Assembly (NCBI GenBank): GCA_013339895.1
Contig: JABACO010000020.1
Span: 7,801,352-7,865,351, forward strand
Direction: 5' to 3'
Source: Ephydatia muelleri
Lineage: Eukaryota > Porifera > Demospongiae > Spongillida > Spongillidae
Length of the DNA: 64,000 nucleotides
Shown: positions 48,838 through 60,500 of the stretch, one piece after another
Layout: every line of letters starts with the position of its first letter
How positions within the stretch are numbered: the stretch's first letter is position 1
Notes under the pieces: generated by a model
Seen by the model: the letters and a program-made list of their open reading frames with translations, nothing else
What the model was told of the DNA's origin: nothing
The model's database searches: none
Translations under genes and position numbers: made by a program

Positions 48838-51340
48838 TCAATTAATGCACACACCTGTTCCCATTTGCCCCATGTATTTTGTCCATGGCTGTTGGTTAAT
48901 CGGCAAAAACTGGTTTGAATCCACGGGATTATTGTCAAACACTTGTTCAGCTTTTTGTTTAAGAGTAAATACTTTAACTTCATAGCTGGATACTTGGTAG
49001 CGGCCATTTGTGGATGACCAGGGGGTCAGAACAATCACCTCCACATCTCCATTGCCATCCAAATCTGACAGTGCTGGGGTGGCAGGCAGGACCATAGGAC
49101 TCATCACATGCATGCAGCGTAAGGTCTGGGGACTCTGCATGCCCAGGTCCTCTGTACTTGAGTGTTGTGCATCTCGCTTTGTGTGAGCTTTCACTGGTGA
49201 GAGAACAAGGTCATGGCATGGCACAATGTGAGCTGCAGAAATCCTTACCATCAATGTAGGGAGGAAAAGTCTCTAGTGGCCTCACCTGGTCAGTTTTAAT
49301 CATGCTGGGAACAACAAAATACAGGTAGGAGGACAAATGCTCTTTAGTAAAATTACAATAATGTAGAAATCCATCGAAGTCATTTTCAGGACTTGGGAAG
49401 TCACTTCCTTCCCACAGATCCGATGTATTGTCATGTTGACCTTTACAGAAAGGAGAATGGTTCAAACAGTAAGTGTTCAATACACAGCATAGGTGACTGA
49501 CTTGGTGATGCTTCATGGCCATTGGCATCTCTAGTCACATGACTTGGTGATGCTTCATGGCCATTGGCATCACTAGTCACATGACTTGGTGATGCTTCAT
49601 GGCCTCTTGTCACATGACTTGCACAGCTTCTTGAGGGCTCGTCCAGGTAATCCCTAAAACATACATTCGAGTCTCGAGTAGCATCACGCAAAGTATGAGT
49701 ATGCGAATCCATCTCAATGCTCTGCCCAAGAGTGACAAACACAGCACCATCGTTGCCATGGTGATGGGCACGCAGTACAACAGAAGAGGACATGACGGCA
49801 TTGGATGACCTCATGGTCCACAGCACTGTCCCGCTTTTACCCTCCAAAATTGCCACATCAGAATATTGGTACACATTCCAGGTTCCAAAATTGGCACGAA
49901 CAAGTATATCAGGAATGTTGTCATCATTGTAGAACACAGGACATGGTACACTAGAGGAATGATCCATTGCAATTAGTGCATGCATTTTTATACACATACA
50001 TACCTGTAGCTTTCTGAGTCTGGGAAGTGTTTGTTCCAGAGAACTGCTAAGCTCGTCCCATCCAACACAGCAGTGTGGGCATCAAATAGAGAGACCACCA
50101 GATCAAGCTGTTTGTCTTCATTCATGTCCACTAGTAGTACAGGAAGCATTACTCCTTTATGCTTCGATGCAATTATCTCATATACACATAAGCCAAGACT
50201 GGTCCGAACAGGCATCACGTATCCCCATGGCTCACAGTTGATGTCACTACTGATGTGATCCAGGCTGTACAAGGAAGCGTTGAACACTGGTCGGAGTGCT
50301 TCTGTTGTGCTGATATTTGAATTTGTGCAATATGGATTTATAAATTCAAGGTGTGGCTGATAATGGTGGTTTGTAAATTGACTAATATATTCCTGTACAC
50401 GTTTGTGTATGCTATCTAAAGTGACAGCCCACAATGATCCTTCAATGGTTTCTCCACCTGTACCAAACAGAACCATTTCTCTTCCATCAGGAAGTCTGTG
50501 CATCACTGGAGAACTGTATGTCTCTCTGCCATCAGGGACAGGGATTCTGTTCATCAGCTTCTCTCCTGTACGACCAGACACTACCACTAGGTAACCTGGA
50601 GATCTATTCCTGTCGTGGGGAAGATATTTAGTGTCTCCTCCGTGTGTGTTGATGACATCATTCACACCGTCTCCATCAAGATCTCGTACGAGTAGCGGAA
50701 AGTAGAATCCGTACCTTGGAAAAACAATAGAACTGTCAACGTACCAGAGTAATGTACCATCTTGGCCTTGAATCGCTGCAAACCCACCAAATCGTCCAGC
50801 CAACAGACAATCAACATGGCCGTCTAGGTTTAAATCCGCGTTGCAATTTAGGGCAAAAACGTCAAAGCTAAGCGTGGTTTGGAACAGTGTGTCACCATTC
50901 GAGCCGTCCAGCGCTCGCACTATGGCTATACATGGTCCGCTTGAGCCAGACGTTAACACATCTAGTACTCCATCGCCGTTCACGTCAAACGTCTCAGCAG
51001 ACAATTCGGTGAGAGCATCAAACTCGCGTCTCCAGGAAATAGTATTTGTAGCGCTGCCGATGTTTATGTGTCGAACGAACCAATTAGTGTAGATGGTCGC
51101 ACTAACAGTCATGAGACCGAATGTAGCCAATATACACGCATACAGACAGCCCAGTGCCAAACACCGGAGATACGAGGCGCGTGCGGGAACAACGGTCACA
51201 TTTCCTTTGGGAAGATGTAGGTGGATAGAGCGATCGTACCTGTTGTCTCCAAAGTCTCTAATGAGAGTAGATTCTACGTAATCGTCATCTGAGTCCGGGT
51301 TCTTTGGCAACAGTTTCTGATATCGTCGTTGGAAAAACAT
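48838..51340 (-). CDS. FAM234-like type II membrane protein with FG-GAP-type repeats
   Basis: Start at 51340: cytoplasmic tail of about 65 residues (SDDDYVESTLIRDFG), a membrane anchor (CLYACILATFGLMTVSATIY), then an extracellular beta-propeller-like region with integrin-type calcium loops DVNGDGVLD, DLNLDGHVD, DLDGDGVND, DMNEDKQLD and finally DLDGNGDVE. Main exon 51340-50003; further exons 49955-49497, 49440-49250 and about 49195-48838, where the product ends. Architecture and length (about 800 residues) match FAM234A/FAM234B (ITFG3), whose function is unknown. Nine or more Asn-X-Ser/Thr sites fit an extracellular domain. Oddity: the exon near 49620-49500 has about 2.7 copies of a 14-residue tandem repeat (SHVTRDANGHEASP). 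Confidence 0.82.
49500..49618 (-). repeat. 42-bp coding minisatellite in FAM234-like gene
   Basis: About 2.7 copies of a 42-bp unit (GACTTGGTGATGCTTCATGG and following) inside an exon, encoding a 14-residue repeat. The third copy lacks 12-15 bp. It keeps the reading frame. Confidence 0.9.
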
Positions 51341-52407
51341 GCTAAAACACTACGACCACACCCTCTCACGTTTCTCGTCCCCTACACAGCCAATAATATC
51401 TGATTAATGATTGGGTCAGAATGTAATCATTTCTGTACCAAATAATGTTTTTACATTTATATATGTTCAGCAGTCATCTGGTACAGGTTGTAAATAAAAC
51501 AATCTGATACAGATATATATGTCATATATGAAACATATATATTTCAGGATTACTATGATATTAAATATTTCGATTAAACGGTATTAAAAATCAATGCCCT
51601 GCCAGTAGTTTAATACACATTATAAAAATGTAATCTATTGGTCCAGTCATGACAATCTAGCATATTGCACACAATTTCTTTTTCCATGATCTGCCTTCTT
51701 GGAATACACATGTGTTGCTAGACAGACACAGGTTGTTGGATGTTGTCAAGGGTTGCCCTCCAGCTGACAGTAGTGAGTTGAACCCTTGGACTAAGCAATA
51801 TCATGCCAATTGACGTTTTGAACACTCCAAGTGTAGAGTTCCATATTTCCATATTGCGTCTATTAATGCAAATGCTACTATTGAAGAACACATAATATGT
51901 ACATGTACCTCAGCATTTGGTGTTAACAAGCTGGATGTACTCCCACAATTGGCAGTAGAGCTACGACTGCACTATAGCCTGAAGCATTGTTGGTGCAAGT
52001 GACCCCAGTAAGCTTCACTTGATATGACAAATGCTGTAGTGTGGTCATTTGTTTACCATCAAATACAAGAGGCAAGAGGACAAACTATGAGGAGTACTTC
52101 ATAACCTAAGAAGTTAGTGCCACATGATGCATGCACATCTCTTAAACTCTAACCTTTCTTTCGGCTCCTGGCTGATTTATTTGCTTATGAGGCAGGAGCT
52201 CTTTAATTGGAAAACCACACATTGTGTGGAGCTTATATTTAAAGCATTTTGTGGTAGTCTGGAATCTGATATGTTATCTACAAAATGACTCTTACACGTG
52301 AGAATCAAGCTAGAATTATATTATACATGCATCTATCTGTACGCAAAGCATTGCCATCCATTTGCTGGTTCGTGTTAGGTTTGATACTTTCTTCTTACTG
52401 TCCACAG
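51341..52407. other. Intergenic AT-rich stretch, no gene seen
   Basis: About 1.07 kb between the FAM234-like start and the SLC4 remnant. AT-rich with short ATATAT runs. I could not find exons for the missing upstream part of the SLC4-like gene here. Confidence 0.6.
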
Positions 52408-52986
52408 TGAGCAGCGCATCAATTCATTTGGACTTTTGGTGTTTTGGCGTCTATCTCCATTATTGCATACCCGATGTTCACACTCTTTCCGATGGGCCTA
52501 CTGTATGCTGTGTTCTTTTTTGTTGGTACGACTGCTTTGTTTGGAGTGCAGGTGAGTCTTCATGTATGTCCTCAAGATGTCATGGTTTCCATTCTCCAGT
52601 TTCTTGATCGCTTGTTTCTATTTATAACTACTGGTCAGATTTATTTATAAGTATCTTCGGAATGTGCGCAATTGGAAAATGTATCTTTATATTGTTATTC
52701 AACTTAGCGTATTGGTATTTATATGCATCTTCAAGGCTGTTCCAGACCTGAATTTGCTATTCCCTGTTGTGGTGAGAATCAGCATGTAAATGTGTTTTGT
52801 AGCATTGTTTAAACTTTAATCTGTGCACGCATGCAGATTGTGCTTTTGGGTGCATGTCGATATCTGTTGGGGTTCATCTTCACATCCAGAGAGATAGCGT
52901 TAATGGACAACCCCATTCCTGAAAAGCTGTACCCACAGTGTGTAAAAAGGATTAGAGGAGAAGGCATGCTGTACAAGAAGAATTAG
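52408..52986 (+). pseudogene. 3' fragment of an SLC4-family bicarbonate transporter, frameshifted
   Basis: Three or four exon-like blocks correspond to the C-terminal membrane segments of SLC4 anion exchangers. Block 1 reads EQRINSF (SLC4 has the EQR signature before this helix), then changes frame to ISIIAYPMFTLFPMGLLYAV. Block 2 is FLDRLFLFITT. Block 3, after another one-base frame change near 52640, reads NWKMYLYIVIQLSVLVFICI and LNLLFPVV. Block 4 (52838-52986) is LLGACRYLLGFIFTSREIAL then MDNPIPEKLY, ending GMLYKKN. Splice donors are still recognisable (GTGAGT at 52552, GTGAGA at 52771). With two frame breaks and no upstream two-thirds of the gene, this is best read as a decaying remnant. 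Sequencing errors could explain the frame breaks but not the missing 5' part. Confidence 0.65.
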
Positions 52987-53648
52987 TAAAACTCCAGAAG
53001 TAGAACTAGTGCCTCTTATCATACCGGAACGCTCTTAAGAGGTTATAAGGCCTGGGAAAGATGCTGCAATATATAATAATACAACTATATTATCATTCAT
53101 TATCTAGAAATTTGTAGCTAAACTGTATGTTTATATACCACTCACATCTTGTACAAGTTTATTACTTGATTTTTAAAATCATTCAGCCAAGTTGGCACAT
53201 CCCAGTTTTAAGTTAAGGGTCTTCTTGCATGCAGGAACTGTTAGACACAAATTGTGAATTTGCTCAATATATGGGACAGTGTCCGGCAAAATAGGGCTTC
53301 TGTGGTTATAATTTTATCACAATAAAAAAGGAACGCTATACGAGATTTTGGTAATACTCTTGCTACGTAAACGTTGGCATACCTGATGTCACGTTAACTA
53401 AAAGTGCGTAGCAACTGCTATTGCTTCAGCTATATACAGTATCTATTTAGAACCAAACAAGCGTAGCATACCCGCTATGGAAACTACAGCGGTGTCGTAA
53501 GATGTCAGTTATGTTAGAAGAGTCGAGCCGCTTTGAAGTAGCCTAGCACCGATTCCACAACAAGTAATATTTCTAAACTAAGATAATATTGTTACTTACC
53601 TGACGTGTGCCAAAAGAACGTCTATAATTGCCTTCATATAAAGAAGAG
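52987..53648. other. Intergenic AT-rich stretch, no gene seen
   Basis: About 660 bp without recognisable coding sequence, repeats or RNA structure. Confidence 0.55.
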
Positions 53649-54157
53649 ATGAAACTGTATTTTTCAATTGATCTAGAAAACAATGATAGCCAGGTCCACC
53701 CACCATCGTTCTGTCCTGATAGGAATCTCTGGTACCTATGAGGTAGCGGTAGTTAAACGCAGCTATACTTGTTGCACTTTACAGGCGCGCAATTGATATC
53801 AATATTCATTCATGCCAGACCTCAACCAACAGATTCTGAAGATGTTGGAAGAGAACCATACGTAAAGAGCAACTGATGATGGCAATTACGATTAAGATTT
53901 GTATGTGTGGACAGAGCCGGAAGGCTGACCTGCACAATGGCTTCATCGCAGACAGGGAGGTGTGGGTGAAGCTTGGTGGACAAGAGAGGAGGCACCTTCA
54001 AGATAAGCTTCCAAATTGTCAATGTCCCTACACAGAATTCTGTACACAATACATGTGTATTCTGTTGCTTTGCTGCTGATTACAGTGTCACAAATCTGCA
54101 CAGTACACTTGATCGCTACAGGGACCAGGTCAAAGAGCTACAGGGAATGAAGTGGCA
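53649..54157 (+). pseudogene. Unassigned exon-like segments cut off by the LTR element
   Basis: Segment 1 (53649-about 53730) reads MKLYFSIDLENNDSQVHPPS with a possible donor near GG/GTAC. Segment 2 (about 53973-54157) reads TFKISFQIVNVPTQNSVHNT, then TNLHSTLDRYRDQVKELQGM, and ends at a good donor (CA/GTAAGT, 54158). I do not recognise the family. No continuation is visible because the LTR retrotransposon begins within about 60 bp. These may be 5' exons of a gene whose remainder lies beyond the right edge, or a broken fragment. Confidence 0.35.
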
Positions 54158-54217
54158 GTAAGTTACAGTGTATAATCACATGCATAGTGAACACTGCACA
54201 CACAGGTTAATAACTGC

Positions 54218-54331
54218 TGTAGGCGCGCATGCGCACTGATATACTTATTTTTGGTTTGGCGTGCGTGTTCTTTTGTTGGCGTGTTCTCTGTAGTTTGTTC
54301 TCGTACCTTGATACTTGGTTAATACATTACA
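54218..54331 (+). repeat. Candidate 5' LTR
   Basis: 114 bp beginning TGTAGGCGCGCATGCGCA and ending TACATTACA directly before the TTTTGGCGACGAG primer-binding-site-like sequence. The matching 3' LTR would lie beyond the window, so the left limit is tentative. Confidence 0.4.
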
Positions 54332-55657
54332 TTTTGGCGACGAGTTGGAATGAAATGGTGAAACAACTTGGAAGAATTGAAGAGTTCTTGTCAGAAACGA
54401 TCTCTTCACTTAACTCCGAATATGCCAACATACCCCTCAACAACGCGTAATGCCTACTGCCTAATACTGAAGCTCTGCGTCACCATTACGAACCCAAGAA
54501 GCTTGTCATCAAGGCAAGTCAGAAAGCATCACTGAGTTTGAGGCGGAGCTCCGTAAGTTGACGCTGTATTGTGGTTTTGACAGTTTACTCTTAGAGATCG
54601 TGGGTTGAAACTTGAAATCAGTCCATTCAGAGATAGTTGCTAGCAGAGGCTGGGTTAACCCTACAGAAAGCCTTGGATATTGCTGTAAGCATGGAAGCTG
54701 CTGAGAAATCCACACGGCAACTGGTGCAGTCAGATGTGGGGATTCAGGAAATTCACCAACAGAAAAAAGGATCAGGAAGTCAAAAGTTGGAGGTGTGGGC
54801 AGAGTTCACATTCAGAAGATAAGTGTTGATTTCGTATACTGGAGTGTTTTAAGTGTGGAAAGAAAGGGCATATGGCTAAAATGTGTAGGAATAGTGCACA
54901 GGAGATTAAACAGAGTAGGAAAGGGCATACCAGATGGGTAGCAGAAAATGAGGTCACAATGAACAGGAATTAGTAGAAGATAGTGATGATGAGTGTGATG
55001 AGTTTCCTCTACACAAAATAGGAGCTGGTATAACAAGGCCATATTCAGTGTGGGTAACAATCGAAGGTGTGAAGTTGCGGATGGAGGTTGACACTGGGGC
55101 AGCTGTGTCAGTGGTGTCAAGTAAAACTTGGGAGAAGTTAAAGCTAAAGGTTCCATTGTGTAAGCCTGATGTTACCTTGAAAACATATACTAACGAGGTT
55201 ATGAAGGTGATTGGAGAAGCAGATTTAATTGTGACATATGGACAGAGCAAACATCTGTTGCGGTTGTATGTGGTTGAAGGGAGTGGACCTAGCTTGGTAG
55301 GTAGGGACTGGCTTGGTAAAATTCATTTAAATTGGAAGAGTCTTGGAATAGGGATGGTGAAATGTGTTGGTGTCTCATCAGTAGATTCATTGTTGCAGAA
55401 GTACGCAGATGTATGTTTGTTGAGGATTTAAGTGAGATTAAGGCATTTAAGGCCAGATTGAGGGTTAACGTGAATGCTGTTCCTCATTTTCATCGTGCAA
55501 AGCCAATCCCTTTTGCTTTGAAAGATGCAGTAGGTAAAGAGTTAGATCGATTGGAGACTTTAGGTATTCTGAAGAAAGTAACACACAATACATGGGCAGC
55601 ACCCATTGTCGTTGTCCCTAAGAAAGATGGAAGGCTTCGAATCTGTGGTGATTTTAA

Positions 55658-56929
55658 TGTTTAATCTCCAGGGAAAAATCCTTATTTAAGGATGTCATTA
55701 TCTTTAAATAAGGATCATCTTTTACATTGCATAGTTTTGCTAATCAAGTAAGATAAAATAAATGCTATTGGTCAATTGTATACTGATTAGCCTCCATAAC
55801 AAACTTTAAATGATGTCAATATTATCAATGTCCATGTGGTAAAACAGGGAGGAAGTGTCACATCCTTATTTAAGGATTGACACTATCCTTAAATAAGGAT
55901 CACAACAGTAGAGATTATTGACCATAAAAACCACAATAGTTTTAAAACTCTTGATTTTCTCTGATAGCCAGCTGATCCAGCTATACTCACAACCTGATTT
56001 GTCAAAAAAATAACTAGTGGTTAATAAAATATGCTTATTTACACCATAACACTTCAAAATTAATATAAAGCATTTGTATAATGACGTGTACTGATGTAGA
56101 TGCTCGCTTCTGCTCAAATGCCAGCATGGATGTACCCTACCCTAACTGAAACCACATGCACTGTATGTGGCTGTTCTGTCGCCGCTCTATCAAACAGTGT
56201 GCTTTCTAGTCCTATCATTGAGTACAGTACCATTGTATAATGGGGGGGGGGGGGGGGGGGGGGGTGTATGGGACATCTAGGAAGCGTTGCCAATTGGCAT
56301 ACGATATGTGTTCGAGCTTAGTGGAGCTTAGCCCCAATTCATTAGACTCGAGGGGACCCGCCATTGCCTAGGCCTACTGTTGCTGTCGCTGTCACTGTCA
56401 TTTGACGAATCATGCAGTGCTGCTGCTTTAATCACCTAGGCCTATACATGTATGTCCATCTGTACTGAGGAACTACATCCGTTGCTTTCTGTGGCTCCCC
56501 CTTGCTATCTAAGCAGGGTTGCTTAGCTTGACGCTTTCGAGTGTTTGCAATTGCTTCAATATTTGGAAGTACTAGCCGGTACGTGAGCGTAGATCGTGGA
56601 TACTGTTCTACGTGCACAGATCCATCTGACAGTGTACAGCCTATTCCTAGAGCTACCAGAAACCTGTCCTTCCTTGCCATACGTCGCTTTGAGCACTACT
56701 ATATTGCCAGCGGCAAATGGCAGTTTCGCCGTATTTACACTGTAATACCGGTTTTTGAGCAAGCCAAACCTGTTTTATTCGTGGCAGTATCGCTGATCTG
56801 CATGATCTTGAATCTAGTGCATCACTAATATAAAACAAAGCACCAAGTGTACATCACTCTTTTAGAAAGTGGTCATCATCCTTATTTAAGGATGGCCATC
56901 CTTAAATAAGGATTGCGGGAGATTAAACA
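55658..56929. mobile_element. Non-autonomous element in TTAA target, with ATCCTTATTTAAGGAT palindrome modules
   Basis: Inserted in the reverse transcriptase region. TTAA flanks both sides (55654-55657 and 56930-56933), and the ends TGTTTAATCTCC and GGAGATTAAACA are inverted repeats. Just inside each end, and again at 55863-55901, sits a hairpin module made of ATCCTTATTTAAGGAT and its near-inverse ATCCTTAAATAAGGAT, separated by about 7 bp. The interior of about 1.27 kb shows no transposase; it contains a 22-base G run (56241-56262). The middle module suggests a shorter element nested in or fused with a longer one. Confidence 0.8.
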
Positions 56930-57536
56930 TTAAGGTCACGGTAAATACAGTGCTGGATGTAGATAAATATCTGTTACCAAAACCAGATGATCTTTTTGCA
57001 GCTTTAGAAGGTGGCTTAAGATTTACTAAATTGGACCTGAGACAAGCCATACCAACAACTGGCTTTGGAAGAAGGATCTCAGAAATTTGTTACAGTGAAC
57101 ACTCACCAAGGTCTCTATCAGTTTAAACGGTTGCCATTTGGTGTGGCGTCAGCACCAGCAATTTTTCAAAAGATCATGGATGAGATACTGCAAGGCATGT
57201 CACGTGTTGTATGCTATCTGGATGATATTCTGATTTCAGCTAGTTCAGATTAGGAGCATCTGACAAATTTGGAGGATGTGTTGAAGAGATTGAATGAAGC
57301 TGGTATCCATTTGTGTAAGGAAAAGTGTGTGTCTTGGGCAGAATCAGTGGAATATCTGGGGCATGTAGTCAGTAAGAAGGGATTATGTACAGCTGATTCC
57401 AAGGTGGAGGCAGTTCTAAAAGCCAGAGTTTCTAGTAATAGTGCAGAATTGCGTTAATTCCTTGGGCTGGTCCATTATTACGGGAAATTCATGCATAAGT
57501 TAGCAGAGACCTTGCAACCACTGAATGCCCTATTAA

Positions 57537-60500
57537 CAGAGCGTCTCTGTAATTTCAGACCCAAAAGGACGATTATTTTGGGCGCGTTGCCAAAACCAAA
57601 AAATCGGGAGAAGCGATTAATAAGACTCTGAGACCGTCGAAACAAACTTGATTGAGTGCAGAGTTCAACCCAAGTTTTAGTTATCTTACAACTGTACAAC
57701 TACCATGAGATATAGGCTGCCGAAGCTAAGCCGTCTACATTCGTCAAATAGCACTTAGCGATCGGAAAAAAGGTTCAATAGGTCTTGTGACGACAAGTTC
57801 AACAATGCTGATGGGCAAATGGGCTTTTATTACTGACGTATGCGACCTCTGGCACTTTCAGCTGCATGCATGTACATGCATATAGAAGACGCACCGAGTG
57901 TGCATATGCATGCATTATGCGTCTATTTCTGATACAGGTACGGTAAAGTACTATTGTTCAAGGCAAGGCAACATAAATGCACACCTAGCATAGCATTATG
58001 TTCCTATGTCCTTCCTTCTTAGCCATTGACTTCAGGTTTGACACTTTAGCTGTAATGTATTTATCGCTGGAAAAGTCTAAAGGGATAGAGCCGTCTTCCT
58101 CCATTAAGTGTTGCTTCACAATCGCGAGAATTTCTTTTGGCTTTATGCGATCTAGCTGGTGATCTTTCTGCTCTAACACCTGATCAAAAATATTCTTGAT
58201 GAACTCAGTAAATGTCGTTGAGAACTTTGATTTCTTCTGCGTCCTGCCAGATTTCTGCTTTTGTAGAAGGCTTGAAATCTCTGTTCTTAGTTCATTTTTG
58301 CCTGGCAATGAGTACCGATTGGGATAACGCTCTTGTAACGTTTCTAGCATTATTGCTGGAGACATCTTTTCCGTTTCTGTTTGTACACCACGGTCAAACA
58401 TCTCCTTGATCTCTGTACGATATAAATGAACATATGTCGTTCCATAAGTGTCACCATGAGCAGGACGCCAGGCCCACCCCTGACGTTTTAAACTTGATTG
58501 AGGAATTTCTAACTGTTGCGAGAGCAGGTACTCAACCATATCATCCTTCCCACTTCTTACTTTCAAAACACTGTGGATAAGGTCATTTGCACAGCGTACA
58601 GCAATTGCCACAGCATCCATACGTGGTGGAGGTTGCTGAACTCGACGCCCGTAAAATCCTCCATGTGCTTTTCTGTTTGCTGGCTGCGTAGTGTGCGAGG
58701 CCCTTTCAGACCAGCAAGCTTTGAACACTTCACCACATTAAATCCTGTCCCCATTTGCTTGGACTTATCATTCACTGGGCCATAAAACATGTACTGCTTG
58801 ACAGCTGGGAGAGTCTTCGGGGCTACATCAAGATCTTGTAAATCTGCCTCCAATTCAATTTGAGCAGCTGCATCAACTAATTCGTTGCCTATTACAACAG
58901 CAGTAGAGGAGTTCAATTCTGTTCCTTCTTCATTTGCAGCTGAGACATAATCACCTCCTTCTTCATTATCAGCGACATCTTCATTGTCTTCAGTTTCATC
59001 AGAGCCATTATCATTTTCCAAGACACTTTCTTGATCAACTTGAGTTGGTGCAAATGATTGCTCTTGAATATTGCAGTCAAATACAATGCCACTCCCGATT
59101 CCACTGTGGGCGAACACTCGCACCTTGAAGGCAATTGCTGTCTGGCGTACAACTTCAATGTCGTACAAGGCAGCAGATATTCATGGTCCAATTCTTTCCA
59201 GAAAGAAAATGTCATTCAATCTAGAAAAATAGGTCTTCATTTTTCAACAACTGGGGCAATAATGAGGGCTAGGTTTGCAAGTTTTGGTCGATCTAAGCCA
59301 ACACGCTGCACAAATGAATTCTGCAAGCCACCTCCCCAAGCAAGAGCAGCTGCCAACCCTTTTGCTGTTACAATACGCTGAATTTTATTGCTATGTGATG
59401 TGTGCATGAAGGATACAAGGTGAGCCATGGACCGAGCAAAATGGGCATCAATATCCCCTTTACCATCTTGTGTTTCTGTATGAATGAATCCAGTCACCTT
59501 TATGGGTGACAAAGCACTAATAAGAGCAATGGCCAGTAGCAAATCCTTTGACTGATAACACCCTGCATTGTCTGATTGTAAGGTAATCTCCAAAAATGAT
59601 AGCTCCTCATGTATTTGATATAGAACTGCCTCGATCATTGATGCAACTGCCAAGCTATCTTGCTTGTTTGAACCTTCCATGATCTGGTCAGCATAAATGT
59701 TGTACCGAACTGCAGAACCTTCCTCATATCGAAAAAACTTCAATAGACACCCGTGCCAAGCAATACCTTGTTTCCCAAAATGCTCTTGGCTAGTTTCTCT
59801 TGCTGACATGCTCTCAAATTTCATTTTCCAGTCAATAACAACAAGGGCGTGCTTTGAACTGGTCTTGTTTTCGAGGCACTCTTGTTTCATCTCTTCTTCA
59901 ATTTTATATATAGCTTTCTGTTGATTTGCAACACGTACCTGATGCGCACAATACAGTTCAAGTGTTGTATGTCACTAACAACCATGAGAGCATCCTTTAT
60001 TGTATCCTGAGATTTTACAGGGTTACCTCCTTCTCCTGTGGCTTTGATCTTGTCACAAAGTGTCTTGAAAAATACTACATTGAAACGGCAGCCGTTACAA
60101 GTTTCAACACGGACAGCAGCATTTATTTCTTTTTCTGGGTGTAGTTTCTTCAATCCATATTCAATTCCATGTGTGTCAACATTATCATTTTCTATTTGCA
60201 CATGTGAATCATACTGTTGCTTGAAGAAATTGCGCACCAATTCGAGCTGTCTAGAAAGGGTTACCTTGTCCACATTGTTGTGTACGAAATCATCACTGAT
60301 CTTCTGCAACATTTCAATGGAGTCATGAACAAGGACCCCTGTCACATAATCTACAGCCGTAAAAATCTTTTCTTCACCCCCCAGTTATCTCCTTCATGAT
60401 CCGATAGAATGTCGAGCGTCCTAGGATTTTGGCTTGCCTCTCAAACACCTTGCAGTAGTCATCAAACATGTGCTTTCATGTTTTGCGACGTGTTACACAA

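Noticed and set aside
56541-56828. 95-residue open frame inside the TTAA element
   Set aside because: No recognisable domain, and other frames are equally open; probably chance in non-coding filler.
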